A DNA stretch of 64,000 nt, from contig JADKGY010000008.1 of NCBI GenBank assembly GCA_016722045.1, positions 248,001 to 312,000 on the forward strand. Reading direction: 5' to 3'. This stretch comes from Candidatus Opimibacter skivensis. GTDB taxonomy: Bacteria; Bacteroidota; Bacteroidia; Chitinophagales; Saprospiraceae. The position numbers and the translations under genes are program-made. The notes under the pieces are model-generated. The model made no database searches and was not told the DNA's origin. It saw only the letters and a program-made list of their open reading frames with translations. Positions within the stretch are counted from its first letter, which is position 1. Every line of letters begins with the position of its first letter. This document shows positions 7,451-17,500 of the stretch, piece after piece.

Positions 7451-9685
7451 GTATTCCGGTATATCCTCCCATTCATTCGGCTCAAGCCAATAGACATCAT
7501 ATCCAAAGTGATCCACGAGATAATTCCGAAGATTTTCTTTTAGTGCTGCCGATTGCTCAAAACCGGAGAGTACTTCCTTTTGATCCTGCTCATACCTGAC
7601 AGAAGATGTGGTGCCGGATAGCACATAATAAAGATTTATCCATCCGCTTTTTCGGGCCCGTTTAAAGCTTTTCCCGTAATCGGGTTTCCGCAACTTATTA
7701 GACACAGCCTGACCAGCATTGATTTTAAGATTATAGAGGATATGTTGATCAAAACTATGAATACCACTTACGCTCAGATTGATGGCATTTGATTGAATAA
7801 ACACTACAGGCAGATATACTTTACCACCTTCGATTTTCAAATAATTTCTGAACTCATTGAAACGGATATCCCGGAGATCCTGCAGGTGAATGTATTTGCT
7901 GAAGTCTTCAAGCGTTTTCATGTTTTCAAGTTCCCCGTCCTTGATATCGATGGCCGCACTGACCAGAATTTTTTGAGAAAGGATATTTCCTGATTGATCA
8001 TAAGGTATCTGCGTCTTTGCCCAGATATTTGTTTTCCCCTTGATATTTTGTGATGTGATAAACGTCTGATTAAAATTGTCAAAAGAAGACATCACCTCTT
8101 TTATTTCTACAGCTTTCATTTTCCATTCTGCATCCATCACTGTTTGTTGACCAAGTCCTGAAATAGTCCCACTGGATTCAATTGTGCCCTGGCAAATCGA
8201 ACCCTTTATTTTGTATGAAATCTTATCCGACGCAAATTCAAACTCGCCAATTACATCTTCATTATTCGCTTTATTCCAACTTAATTTATCAGCTGCCAAT
8301 TTCAGATGACCGTCAGGGTCAAGTGTAATTTCTCCTTTTGTGATTTCAATAACATCCTTATGGAGTTGGAATTTCAAATTTTCCATTTCGAAATCTGTTT
8401 CACTTTTTTCAATCAGTGTTTTAATTGAAACATTAGTAAGGCCAAGGTTTACAATTTTGAGATGTCCTATATCAAATACACCATCTTGAAAATGCAGTCC
8501 GGAAGAAGAAGTTAAGGTATTCAAAACACCGGCCGGCAGATATCCATTCAGATCCAGGGATAAGACCGGATGATCAAGATCAGTGACACTGATTTCAGAG
8601 CGGATAGGTCGTCCCTTGAAAGTTCCATTTTTTAGAATTGCCTTTATCTTCGAACTCTGTTTTGAATCCACATCCCTATTTAAATAATTGACCTCCAGCC
8701 TTACATCTTTCATGGGTGATTCCTGCCCTTGAAATTGAATGCTCCCATTTTTTAATATTGCTGAACAGGAAATAGCTGGAATTTCATTATTCGAAGATTT
8801 TCCGTTGATTTTAATTTGCCCTTCAGTATCACCTGCCAAAGTGAAACCCTCCCAGTCTTTACTTAATTTCGAGTGCAAAAATTGTTGAATCGTTTTTGCA
8901 TCTCCGTTTTTCCAGATCATGGTTGCATCGAGGTATTCTTGTCCATTTTCAATTCTTGTAGAACCACTTCCCTCTATGTCAATTCCCTGTAGACTGAGAT
9001 TCCAGTCAATGTATTGTTGCGTACCCGCCTCCTGATCTTTTTTATAATTTCCGGATACTTCAAATGAAGTTGCGGATGGTAAAATATATGAGGTTGTAGC
9101 CAATTCATCGACCGAACCCTTCGCCACAATTTCGGCGGAAATTAATTTACCTGTGAGTTCACCTTCAATTTTTGCATTTTCAATATTCATGGAGAAGGAA
9201 AGACCTTCATGATCATCATAGATCAGAATTGATTTCTCAAGACGAATCTGATGAACCAATGCATTCCATTCTTTTTCGGATGATATATCTGACTTTTTGA
9301 ATACTTCATATGACCATCGGGAGTTTTGCTTGATGATATTCAGGCGGGAATTACTGATCAGCAGCTTGCTGATCATGATCTTTTCCTTGAATAGCGGCAA
9401 TAGCCGAAGTATAATATCAACATGGCCTCCCTTAAGCAAAGGTTCGTCATCCGGCCCTAAAGTCAGTCCATCCACGCGCAAAGCAACGGAAGGGAAATAA
9501 CGAAACCATTCAAGGTGAAGTGTTTCGTAGTGAAGTGAATCCTCAAGATTTTTTTCTGCAAGACCTATTACTTTTTTTACAATAGCATCCCCTTTCCATT
9601 CAATGATAGATAAAACCCCAATAGAGATCAGGAGTAAACTGATCACAATTATTTTTAATCCGTGAATTATCTTTTGTTGAATCAC
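7445..9685 (-). CDS. AsmA-like envelope protein
   Basis: The 746-residue protein has one N-terminal membrane helix (residues 8-28, IHGLKIIVISLLLISIGVLS) followed by a long beta-rich periplasmic region. The pattern ALRVDGLTLGPDDEPLLKGG near residue 70 and a late section near residue 625 (FSKYIHLQDLRDIRFNEFRN) is typical of the AsmA/DUF748-like group in Bacteroidota. Relatives of AsmA/TamB/YhdP are thought to help move lipids between the two membranes or influence outer-membrane assembly. That role is inferred from the family only. The gene is monocistronic on the minus strand, and its promoter must lie in the 189 bp shared with the divergent TauE/SafE gene. The C-terminus (PEYE then stop) is formed where the gene runs into the GTTATTC repeat. 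Confidence 0.8.
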   Translation of the reverse strand: MIQQKIIHGLKIIVISLLLISIGVLSIIEWKGDAIVKKVIGLAEKNLEDSLHYETLHLEWFRYFPSVALRVDGLTLGPDDEPLLKGGHVDIILRLLPLFKEKIMISKLLISNSRLNIIKQNSRWSYEVFKKSDISSEKEWNALVHQIRLEKSILIYDDHEGLSFSMNIENAKIEGELTGKLISAEIVAKGSVDELATTSYILPSATSFEVSGNYKKDQEAGTQQYIDWNLSLQGIDIEGSGSTRIENGQEYLDATMIWKNGDAKTIQQFLHSKLSKDWEGFTLAGDTEGQIKINGKSSNNEIPAISCSAILKNGSIQFQGQESPMKDVRLEVNYLNRDVDSKQSSKIKAILKNGTFKGRPIRSEISVTDLDHPVLSLDLNGYLPAGVLNTLTSSSGLHFQDGVFDIGHLKIVNLGLTNVSIKTLIEKSETDFEMENLKFQLHKDVIEITKGEITLDPDGHLKLAADKLSWNKANNEDVIGEFEFASDKISYKIKGSICQGTIESSGTISGLGQQTVMDAEWKMKAVEIKEVMSSFDNFNQTFITSQNIKGKTNIWAKTQIPYDQSGNILSQKILVSAAIDIKDGELENMKTLEDFSKYIHLQDLRDIRFNEFRNYLKIEGGKVYLPVVFIQSNAINLSVSGIHSFDQHILYNLKINAGQAVSNKLRKPDYGKSFKRARKSGWINLYYVLSGTTSSVRYEQDQKEVLSGFEQSAALKENLRNYLVDHFGYDVYWLEPNEWEDIPEYE

Positions 9686-9874
9686 GACTGATTATAGCGT
9701 TTGATGAAATCTTTAGCTTAATGTTTAATGGTGCTTTGTCCAAATAGGGGGGATTGATTTGGATGTCAACTAATATAGGGAGAGCAGGAAATTAACGCCC
9801 GACTTATTCAAATTATTTTCAATATGAGACAAAGGATAAGTCCGGTCAAAAACATTTATCGATCTTGCTAAAGG

Positions 9875-10633
9875 ATGTTTGATATTTTCCATCAATTGCA
9901 TATTTCTCCAATGGGATGGGCGTTTGCGCTGTTCGGATCCTTTCTTTTGGGAATAGCGAAAGGCGGAATCAAGGGACTCGGGGCGATTATTTCTATTCTC
10001 ACAGCACTCGTTTTTGGAAGCAAGGCGTCTACAGGAATCATCATGCCACTTTTGATTGTCGGTGACACGTTCGCAGTCATCTATTATAACCGGCATGCAC
10101 GATGGCACTATTTATGGAAGCTCATGCCTTGGGTTGTCATTGGAGTACTGATAGGGGTTTGGTTTGGAAAGGATTTGCCGGAAGAGCAATTTAAAATTGG
10201 AATGGCGATAATCATCCTTTCCAGTGCAGGATTTATGTTCTTAACAGAACACACAAGATCTTTTCATATACCGGATAATCGTTTTTTTGCCGCTGTGATG
10301 GGAAGCCTGGCAGGGTTTACAACTATGGTAGGTAATCTGGCAGGTCCATTTTCTGAACTCTATTTCCTGGCTATCCGGGTACCCAAAGAAATCTTTATCG
10401 GAACTGCCGCATGGATGTTTTTTCTGACAAATATTATAAAACTTCCATTTCACATATGGTCATGGAAAACCATCAATATCCAATCACTTTATGTGGACCT
10501 TATGCTTTTGCCTTCACTTTTAATTGGGCTATGGGTAGGTATTCGCATAGTCAGGAATATTAATCAGCAGCATTTTAGGTTAGCGATTATAATTTTAACT
10601 GCCTTAGGGGCCCTTTTAATCTTGTTTCAGTGA
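9875..10633 (+). CDS. TauE/SafE family membrane permease
   Basis: The 252-residue, very hydrophobic protein has seven to eight predicted membrane helices and the family's duplicated layout. GSFLLGIAKGGIKGLGAI near residue 28 matches the conserved first repeat (usually GxxxGxGG). GSLAGFTTMVGNLAGPFSELYFLA near residue 147 matches the second. Members export or import sulfite, sulfoacetate, organosulfonates or related anions, or are uncharacterised. There is no sulfur gene next to it, so the substrate is open. Its start (ATGTTTGATATT) lies 189 bp from the divergent AsmA-like gene. Confidence 0.9.
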   Translation: MFDIFHQLHISPMGWAFALFGSFLLGIAKGGIKGLGAIISILTALVFGSKASTGIIMPLLIVGDTFAVIYYNRHARWHYLWKLMPWVVIGVLIGVWFGKDLPEEQFKIGMAIIILSSAGFMFLTEHTRSFHIPDNRFFAAVMGSLAGFTTMVGNLAGPFSELYFLAIRVPKEIFIGTAAWMFFLTNIIKLPFHIWSWKTINIQSLYVDLMLLPSLLIGLWVGIRIVRNINQQHFRLAIIILTALGALLILFQ

Positions 10634-10879
10634 TAATTTAGGTGAATTTAAGGGAGGCAAAGAAAAAAGTTATCCACAATTTGTTTTTAAAACCTGTGTT
10701 AATAACTCACTTAGACTTTTAAAATCAATAATATATGAATAATAAAAATATTTAATATAATGATTTTCGATCAATTTTGGCATAAGTATTGATTTAAAAT
10801 AATATAAAATGATAGGAAGGCTTGGTGGGATAAAAGATTAAGTATTAGTTTTGACCCGGAACCGCTTGAAGATCACCAT
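10634..10879. other. AT-rich noncoding gap before leader RNA A
   Basis: No ORF or RNA gene is recognisable. A single perfect DnaA-box-like nonamer TTATCCACA is at 10670-10678. A TTTG at 10850-10853 lies 28 bp before TAATATTTG (10882-10890), a poor match to the Bacteroidota promoter pattern (TTTG, about 19-21 bp, TAnnTTTG). The same 28-bp spacing recurs before leader B. Confidence 0.5.
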
Positions 10880-11044
10880 ATTAATATTTGTTGAAATATT
10901 AATCTCGACCTGATGAATGACATACGCCTTTAAAGCGTGTGACTTGTATTATCCAACTACAGGATAATCAAGGTGTGTTTATTAGGAAGAGATCCATATC
11001 AGGGCTTACGAATTTAATCTCTTTATAAACACAAATTATATCTC
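10880..11044 (+). promoter_or_regulatory. structured 5' leader RNA A, riboswitch-like
   Basis: The leader begins with a perfect 10-bp inverted repeat (ATTAATATTT/AAATATTAAT, loop GTTG, 10880-10903) and then TCTCGACCTGATGAATGA (10903-10920), which is identical in leader B at 18249-18266. Two hairpins follow: CATACGC/GCGTGTG (10921-10941) and CTTG-T-ATTATCC/GGATAATCAAG (10943-10972). A central GAGAT (10989-10993) can pair with any of three ATCTC strands: 10902-10906, 11017-11021 (extended to 7 bp, AAGAGAT/ATCTCTT) or 11040-11044, which touches the ATG of the next gene. The hairpin positions are kept in leader B with different bases, which supports an RNA structure. The ligand or trigger is unknown, and the sequence does not match a riboswitch class I know. 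Confidence 0.55.
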
Positions 11045-11461
11045 ATGAAAAACACAGTTTTGAATTTATTGTCAGCTAAACTGGCTCTTGTCAGTTTTAT
11101 TCTGGCTGGACTGTTCCTTCTGTCACCGTCACATGTGCAGGCTCAATCCACCAATGATTTATTTAGTGCCCCAAACGTTTCTTACGTTGCTCCTGCTACA
11201 GCTAAAGCACGTGTTGAAGCAAAATGCCTTGAGCTGAAAGACAATTACGTCACTTTGAATGCTCAATCACAGGCTTATAACGACAACGTCATCAAGTATT
11301 CTTTTTACACAGCAATCCTTGACAAGCTCAATGAAGGCAAAACGACAAAGGAATCGCTTGAAGCCGGATTGAAAGTTTTTGGTACTGATGCTGCAAGCAC
11401 CTTGTCAAAATCTAACATGCTGGCATACCGACTTGAAGCTATTAATCTCTTAAAACAATAA
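11045..11461 (+). CDS. small secreted helical protein, cassette A
   Basis: This 138-residue protein has a clear signal peptide (residues 1-34, LVSFILAGLFLLSPSHVQAQ). The mature part of about 104 residues is predicted mostly helical and ends EAINLLKQ. It is a paralogue of the 139-residue protein at 31568, with a shared start (VLNLLSAKLALVSFIL versus VLNFLSIKLTLMSLIL), a shared core (LNAQSQAY versus LNNQSQEY) and a shared end (YRLEAINLLK versus YKQEAINLLK). I do not recognise a named family. It sits between leader RNA A and the 2096-aa giant gene (61 bp gap) and is probably co-transcribed with it. It may be a periplasmic or surface partner of the giant, such as a chaperone or accessory subunit; that is inference from position only. 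Confidence 0.8.
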   Translation: MKNTVLNLLSAKLALVSFILAGLFLLSPSHVQAQSTNDLFSAPNVSYVAPATAKARVEAKCLELKDNYVTLNAQSQAYNDNVIKYSFYTAILDKLNEGKTTKESLEAGLKVFGTDAASTLSKSNMLAYRLEAINLLKQ

Positions 11462-11522
11462 GACAGCTTCAGGCCGAATTAAAATTCCCCGCTTTATTTC
11501 AACATTAATCAAATCCAATCTC

Positions 11523-14500
11523 ATGAATACAATTAGACTTACTCAACAGTGCGTATCCTCCGCATTGAAGGTAAGCTTGTCATTGGCGTTTTTGCTATTG
11601 ACGCTTACCTGGGCGAGCGCCCAAACATTTAATGGTAGTACTATCAATACTGCCGGAAACAGTTCCATTCCTTCCACCGGAACAGGTGGATGTACTGTAG
11701 CACCCCAAACAACAGGGGGAACTTTCTTTAATAATACTGTGGCTGGCTTAGCAGCAGGAGCGGGAGTTGCTTCTGTTCAGATCAACCTCACACATACCTG
11801 GGATGCAGATCTTGGTATTTTTCTTTTGGCTCCGAACGGTCAACGAATTGAGTTGACATCTGGTAACGGTGGCGCCGCTGATAACTATACCAACACTGTA
11901 TTTAGTGATGGTCAACCAAGTATCACCACCGGCGCGGCACCTTTTACCGGAACATTTAGTCCAGAAGGAACTACCGCTACTTTCTGTACCAATCCAGGTA
12001 CCATCGCAACTCTAACTAATTTTACTCAGGGACAAAATGGTACATGGCAACTTGTAATCCAGGATAATGCCGGAGGTGACTCAGGAACAATGCTTGCATG
12101 GAATATCACTTTTGTTGCTCAAGCTCCACCTTGTCTTCTTTCAACGCCAGCGAATCTTACAGTGAATGCAGGAGCCGGAACATGCGCTGCCAGCCCTGTA
12201 GTTAATTTACCTGCTCAAAATCCTGCCTCATGTGCCAATGGTACAGGTACGGGGATTCGATACAGTGTAAATGGTGGTGCATTTGTCAGTGTGGGAGGAC
12301 TTCCTGCGACAACAAATGTCACATTTACAAATCTACCTGCAGGTGTCAATACTATCGTATGGCAGACTTATACTATAGCAAATGGGGTAACCGTGAGCAC
12401 TGTGACCCAAATGATCACAGTTGTTGACACAACGCCTCCTACAGTTACATGTCCGGGAAACATGACCATAAATCTAGATCCTGGTGCATGCTCAGCAAAT
12501 GTGAATTATCTTGTTACAGGAACAGACAACTGTCCTTTCCTTGGCCCACTGGCGCAGCTTAACACGATAACTGCAGGTGGTAATGGAAATAATGCCAACG
12601 GGATGGTTTGGTTTGATATAAACAACCTTACAGGCTCGGCCATTAACGTTACACAAATCGGTATGAATATCGCAAATGCGACCACGCTTAATGTATATCG
12701 TAAAGCCGGAACATTTGCAGGTTTTCAGACAAATGCAGGAGCATGGACATTAGTGGCTACAGGAAATGCAAACGTAGGCCCATTCTCAGGCCCATTTCCG
12801 GGTAACGGAACAATAACTCCCTGCAACGTTTCTTTCACATTACTTCCAGGTGTTAATGGTATAGCTTTAGGCATGCCAGGTTCTGCTTCAAATTACACTA
12901 ATGGTAATGGAACGAACCAGACATATACAGATGGAACAATAACACTCACTGCAGGAAGCACAGCAAATACAGCTTTTGGAGCACCATTCACTCCACGGGT
13001 TTTCAATGGTTATGTGAAATACCAGACATTGACAACAATGGGTAATGTGATTCAGACATCAGGCTTACCATCAGGTAGTGATTTCCCAATCGGGACAACA
13101 ACCAACTGCTTTAAAGTTACTGACACAGCAGGAAATATGGGAACTTGTTGCTTCAATGTAACTGTAAATGAATTTGCAAACCCATCTACAACACTTGCAT
13201 GTAATGATGATGTACAGATTTCATTGGATGCAACCTGTACAGCTGTTGTTGATGCATCCATGATTCTTGAAGGTGATGTATATGGATGCTTTGATGATTA
13301 TATTGTTGAAATACTACAAGGAGGAGTATACGTTCCTGCGATACTTGGACCACAGCATGTCGGACAAACAATTCAGACACGCGTTACAGATCCTGCAACA
13401 GGAAACAGCTGCTGGGGAACAATCCACGTAGAGGATAAATTACCACCAACGATTGAATGTCGTCCTGTAACCATACTGTGCGGAGAAGCTCTGCCTACAG
13501 TACCAGCACCACAAATCGTAGGTTATCAGAATATCCTGTATACAGGATTAAATGATTTAGTAGAAACAAATTCATTTACGTACAATTTTGATTTTAGTTA
13601 TCTGCCACCTGCTACTCCGGTACTTGATGTGGATGTACGAATCAAGATAGACGACCACACCTGGTTACCCGACTTGAATGTTGAGTTAACATCACCATCA
13701 GGTCTTACGAAATCAATCTTTACGATTGGTGGATGTGTGGGACAAGATTGGCCAATCAATTGTATCCTCGATGATAATGGAGCTACCATCACCTTGTGTC
13801 TTGAACTCAATACACCAGGAGGATTAGGCAGACTTAAACCATTACAGGCAGGTGTATCTCAGAACATCTTATTCAATTTCAATGCACTGGATGCAAGCGG
13901 AATCTGGAAGGTGAAAATATCAGACAACGCAGCAGGTGATGATGGACACATCCGTGAAGTGGGTGTATTTATCAATGTTAACTTACCACAGGTTGACCCA
14001 GCAGACAATTGCGGTGATGTTGATTTAACGTATACAGATACAGAATCAGGAGATCCATGTGAAGGGTTATTAATAACACGTCATTGGGTTGCCACAGACC
14101 AAAGTGGAAACACAGCGGCTTGTGATCAATTGATCACCGTTCTACCATTGGTACTTGATAGTGTAGATTGTCCAGCGGCTTATGTAGGTCATTGTGGAGA
14201 ATCAACAGATCCAACAAATACAGGCTGGCCTTCCGTAAATGGTACACCGATAACAGATGATAACAATGTATGTAACATCTTCGTAGGCTTCTGGGATCAT
14301 ACATTAAATGATTGCGGAAACGGGGTTAAGATCGTACGTACATGGACAATACTTGACTGGTGCACACAGACAACACTGGAGTGTGTACAGGTGATCAAAC
14401 TTGCTGATGATGAGGCACCGATTATTTCATGCCCATCAGATCTTACAGTAGGAACAGATTTCTGGTATTGCTATGCGAATGTGAGCGTACCAAAACCAAC

Positions 14501-17500
14501 GGTAACAGATGCATGCGGATCAGCATGGACACTAGCCTTAACAGCAACAGGTGGCCATATCGTAAACTTTGGAAACAACTACGTATTAAATCAAGTACCA
14601 GTTGGTACTGTCACAGTAACCTGGACAGCAACGGATGAGTGTGGCAATCATAGCTCATGCAGCTTTACCATCACGGTGGTAGATGATGTTGTACCTGTAG
14701 CACTTTGTGATGAACATACAGTAGTATCACTTACGAACGACGGACCATTTGGAATCACCCTGGTACCGGCTAAAGTATTTGATGACGGTTCATATGATGC
14801 ATGCGGCCCTGTAACATTCAGAGCACGCAGAATGGAAAGCTGCATTGATTTCGACTGGACAACAGACGGAGCCTGTGTAGATGATATACCAGGTGGAATA
14901 CCACCGGTAAACAGTCGTGACAAGGGAACAGTATCACGTCCATGCGTGCCATTTGCATGCTGCGACGTAGGAGCAGGCCCGATCATGGTTGAACTTGAAG
15001 TAACGGATGCAGCCGGAAACAGAAACTTCTGTATGGTAGAAGCAATCGTACAGGATAAGATATCCCCATTCGTACAGTGCCCACCTGATATCACAGTGAG
15101 CTGCGATTTCTGGTTCAATGTACAGGAAGGCACATTTGTAGATGCAGACGGAAACAATAACGGAAATCTGGATGAAGATCCATTAAGCCCAGTATTCGGA
15201 AACATGTATGATGCATTCCAGTACAATGATGACGAAAGTGTACGTCAGGATATCATCATCAATGACCCAGGAAACCCACACGTAAGTCACCCACATTTCT
15301 GGGGGATAGACGGATGGGCAGATGACAACTGTGAAGTGAACCTACAGGTAAGAGTAAGAGTGGTGAATGATTGCAGTGGAGATGCATTACCTCCGGGAGC
15401 ACCGGCAGGAGCAGTGAAACTGGTAGAGCGTAGATTCAGTGCAAGTGATGGAAATCAGGGAATCGCACCAGGTACATGTACACAGAGAATCTGGGTAGTA
15501 GATTTCGATCCATTCTTTATCACAGACATAACATGTGGTTTATATAACAATGATGATGTGGTATGGCCATGTGATGTATTGTTGACATCATGTCCTGATG
15601 ACCTCGGCGATACAGGAGAACCAATCGTATACGATGATGCATGCAGTTTAATTGGTGTAGCGTATGAAGATCAGCGATTTGAGTTTGTAGACGGAGCATG
15701 CTTCAAGATTCTGCGTCATTGGTCAGTGATAGACTGGTGCCAGTACAATTCATTGACAGGAGAAGGTTTGTGGCATTATGTACAGGTGATCAAGGTACAC
15801 GACAACGAAGGACCAGAGTTCCTGAATTGCCCAACCGGACCAGTGACACTATGCGTAGCTGATGATGGCGTATCACTGCCGGCGAACAACCAGGCTTTCT
15901 TAGGTCATAACAATCCATTATCATCAAGCTGCAGTGTTCATTTGAACCTGTGCCAGACAGTACACGAAACATGTAGCGACATCGTGAACTATGATGTGAA
16001 ACTGTATCCATTCAATGGAGATGAGTTCATCTATGTAAAACCATTGACATCCGTAGCGACAGATTCAAGTCACAATGCAAATCTTTGTTTTGATACAAGG
16101 ACGAATTCGATCAAATCGATACGGGATAATGGCTTACCATACAACAGTCCATTCTGCGGAGACTATCACAAGTTATTGTGGAGTGCAGAGGATGGTTGCG
16201 GTAACTGGAGCCATTGTGAGTATCTGATCAGACTGGAAGATTGCAAACAGCCATCACCGGTATGTATCAACGGATTGAGCACAGTAGTGATGCCGATCGG
16301 CGGCCAGGTAACAATCTGGGCAAAAGATTTCAATGCATCAAGCTTTGATGATTGTACAGCAGAGGAAGACTTGTTATACAGTTTCAGTGGAACAAGCTAT
16401 ACACCAAGCTTTACATACACATGTGATAATGTACCTGCATTCGGAGTAGAACTTGCGGTGAATATCTGGGTAGCAGACGGAGGAACGGATGATAATTGTA
16501 ACGGACAGATCAGCTGGAGTGAGCGGAACAAAGACTTCTGCACGACGACGATCGTGATCACGGACAATGCACACGTTTGTCCTGATACATCAGGTAGCAT
16601 ACTGGCAGGAGAGATCCTGACAGAAGATGTACAGGCTGTAGAGAAGGTATCGGTAACATTGACAAGCCCTGGACACGTATTCCCAACCTACGTAACTGTA
16701 GAAAATGGTAAATACAACTTCAGCAATATCATAATACCAGATAACTACACATTGAATGCAGATCGCAATGATGCACACAGAAATGGAGTATCAACACTAG
16801 ACCTTGTACGTATACAGAAACATTTGTTAGGTATCGAGCCACTGACAAGTCCATATGACCTGATCGCAGCAGATGCAAACAATAGCCAGAGTGTAAGTGC
16901 AATCGACCTAGTAGAATTACGTAAGCTGATCCTTGGTATCTACACAGAACTTCCTGCCAACAAGAGCTGGAGATTTGTGGATAAATCATACCAGTTTGCA
17001 GATGCAACACATCCATGGCCATTTGATGAGGTGATAGACGTAGTGAACATGAATTCAAATCAATATGACAAGGATTTTGTAGCGATCAAGATTGGAGATG
17101 TAAACAACTCAGTACAGGCAAATGCAAAACAAGTATTGCCACGTAGTGATAAGGGAGTAGTAAGTTTTGTAGCCAATGACAGAGTAGTGACTACAGGAGA
17201 AATGGTAGATGTAGCGATCAGCTCAAATGATTTTGCAGCTATCGAAGGCTACCAGTTTACTCTTCAGACACAAGGACTTGAGTTCAGAGGAGTAGAGTCA
17301 GGAATCATCAACATGAGTGATGACAACATGGGTGTATTTGGAAGTACGTTGACAGCCAGCTGGAATAAGGCAGGCGGCGTAAGCGCTAAGGCATCTGATG
17401 TATTGTTCACACTTAAATTCCAGGCAACAGCTCCGGGTAAATTAAGCACAATGATGGCGTTGAATTCGAAAGAAACACAAGCAGAGGCTTACAATACCCA

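Noticed and set aside
9770..10108. A 112-codon minus-strand frame over the TauE/SafE gene start
   Set aside because: It overlaps the strongly supported permease in antisense and shows no recognisable protein pattern.
10670..10678. TTATCCACA, a perfect DnaA-box-like nonamer in an AT-rich region, suggesting a replication origin
   Set aside because: Only one good box is present, and no dnaA, dnaN or similar gene is nearby. A single nonamer can occur by chance in 64 kb.
10909..10920. CTGATGA in both leaders resembling the hammerhead ribozyme core
   Set aside because: The GAAA box and the cleavage-site stem expected after stem II are not found in the right place in either copy.
14648..15226. A 192-codon minus-strand frame, repeated unchanged at 28354-28932
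   Set aside because: It is a shadow of the highly conserved plus-strand block; its repetition follows from the direct repeat, and it has no signal or domain of its own.
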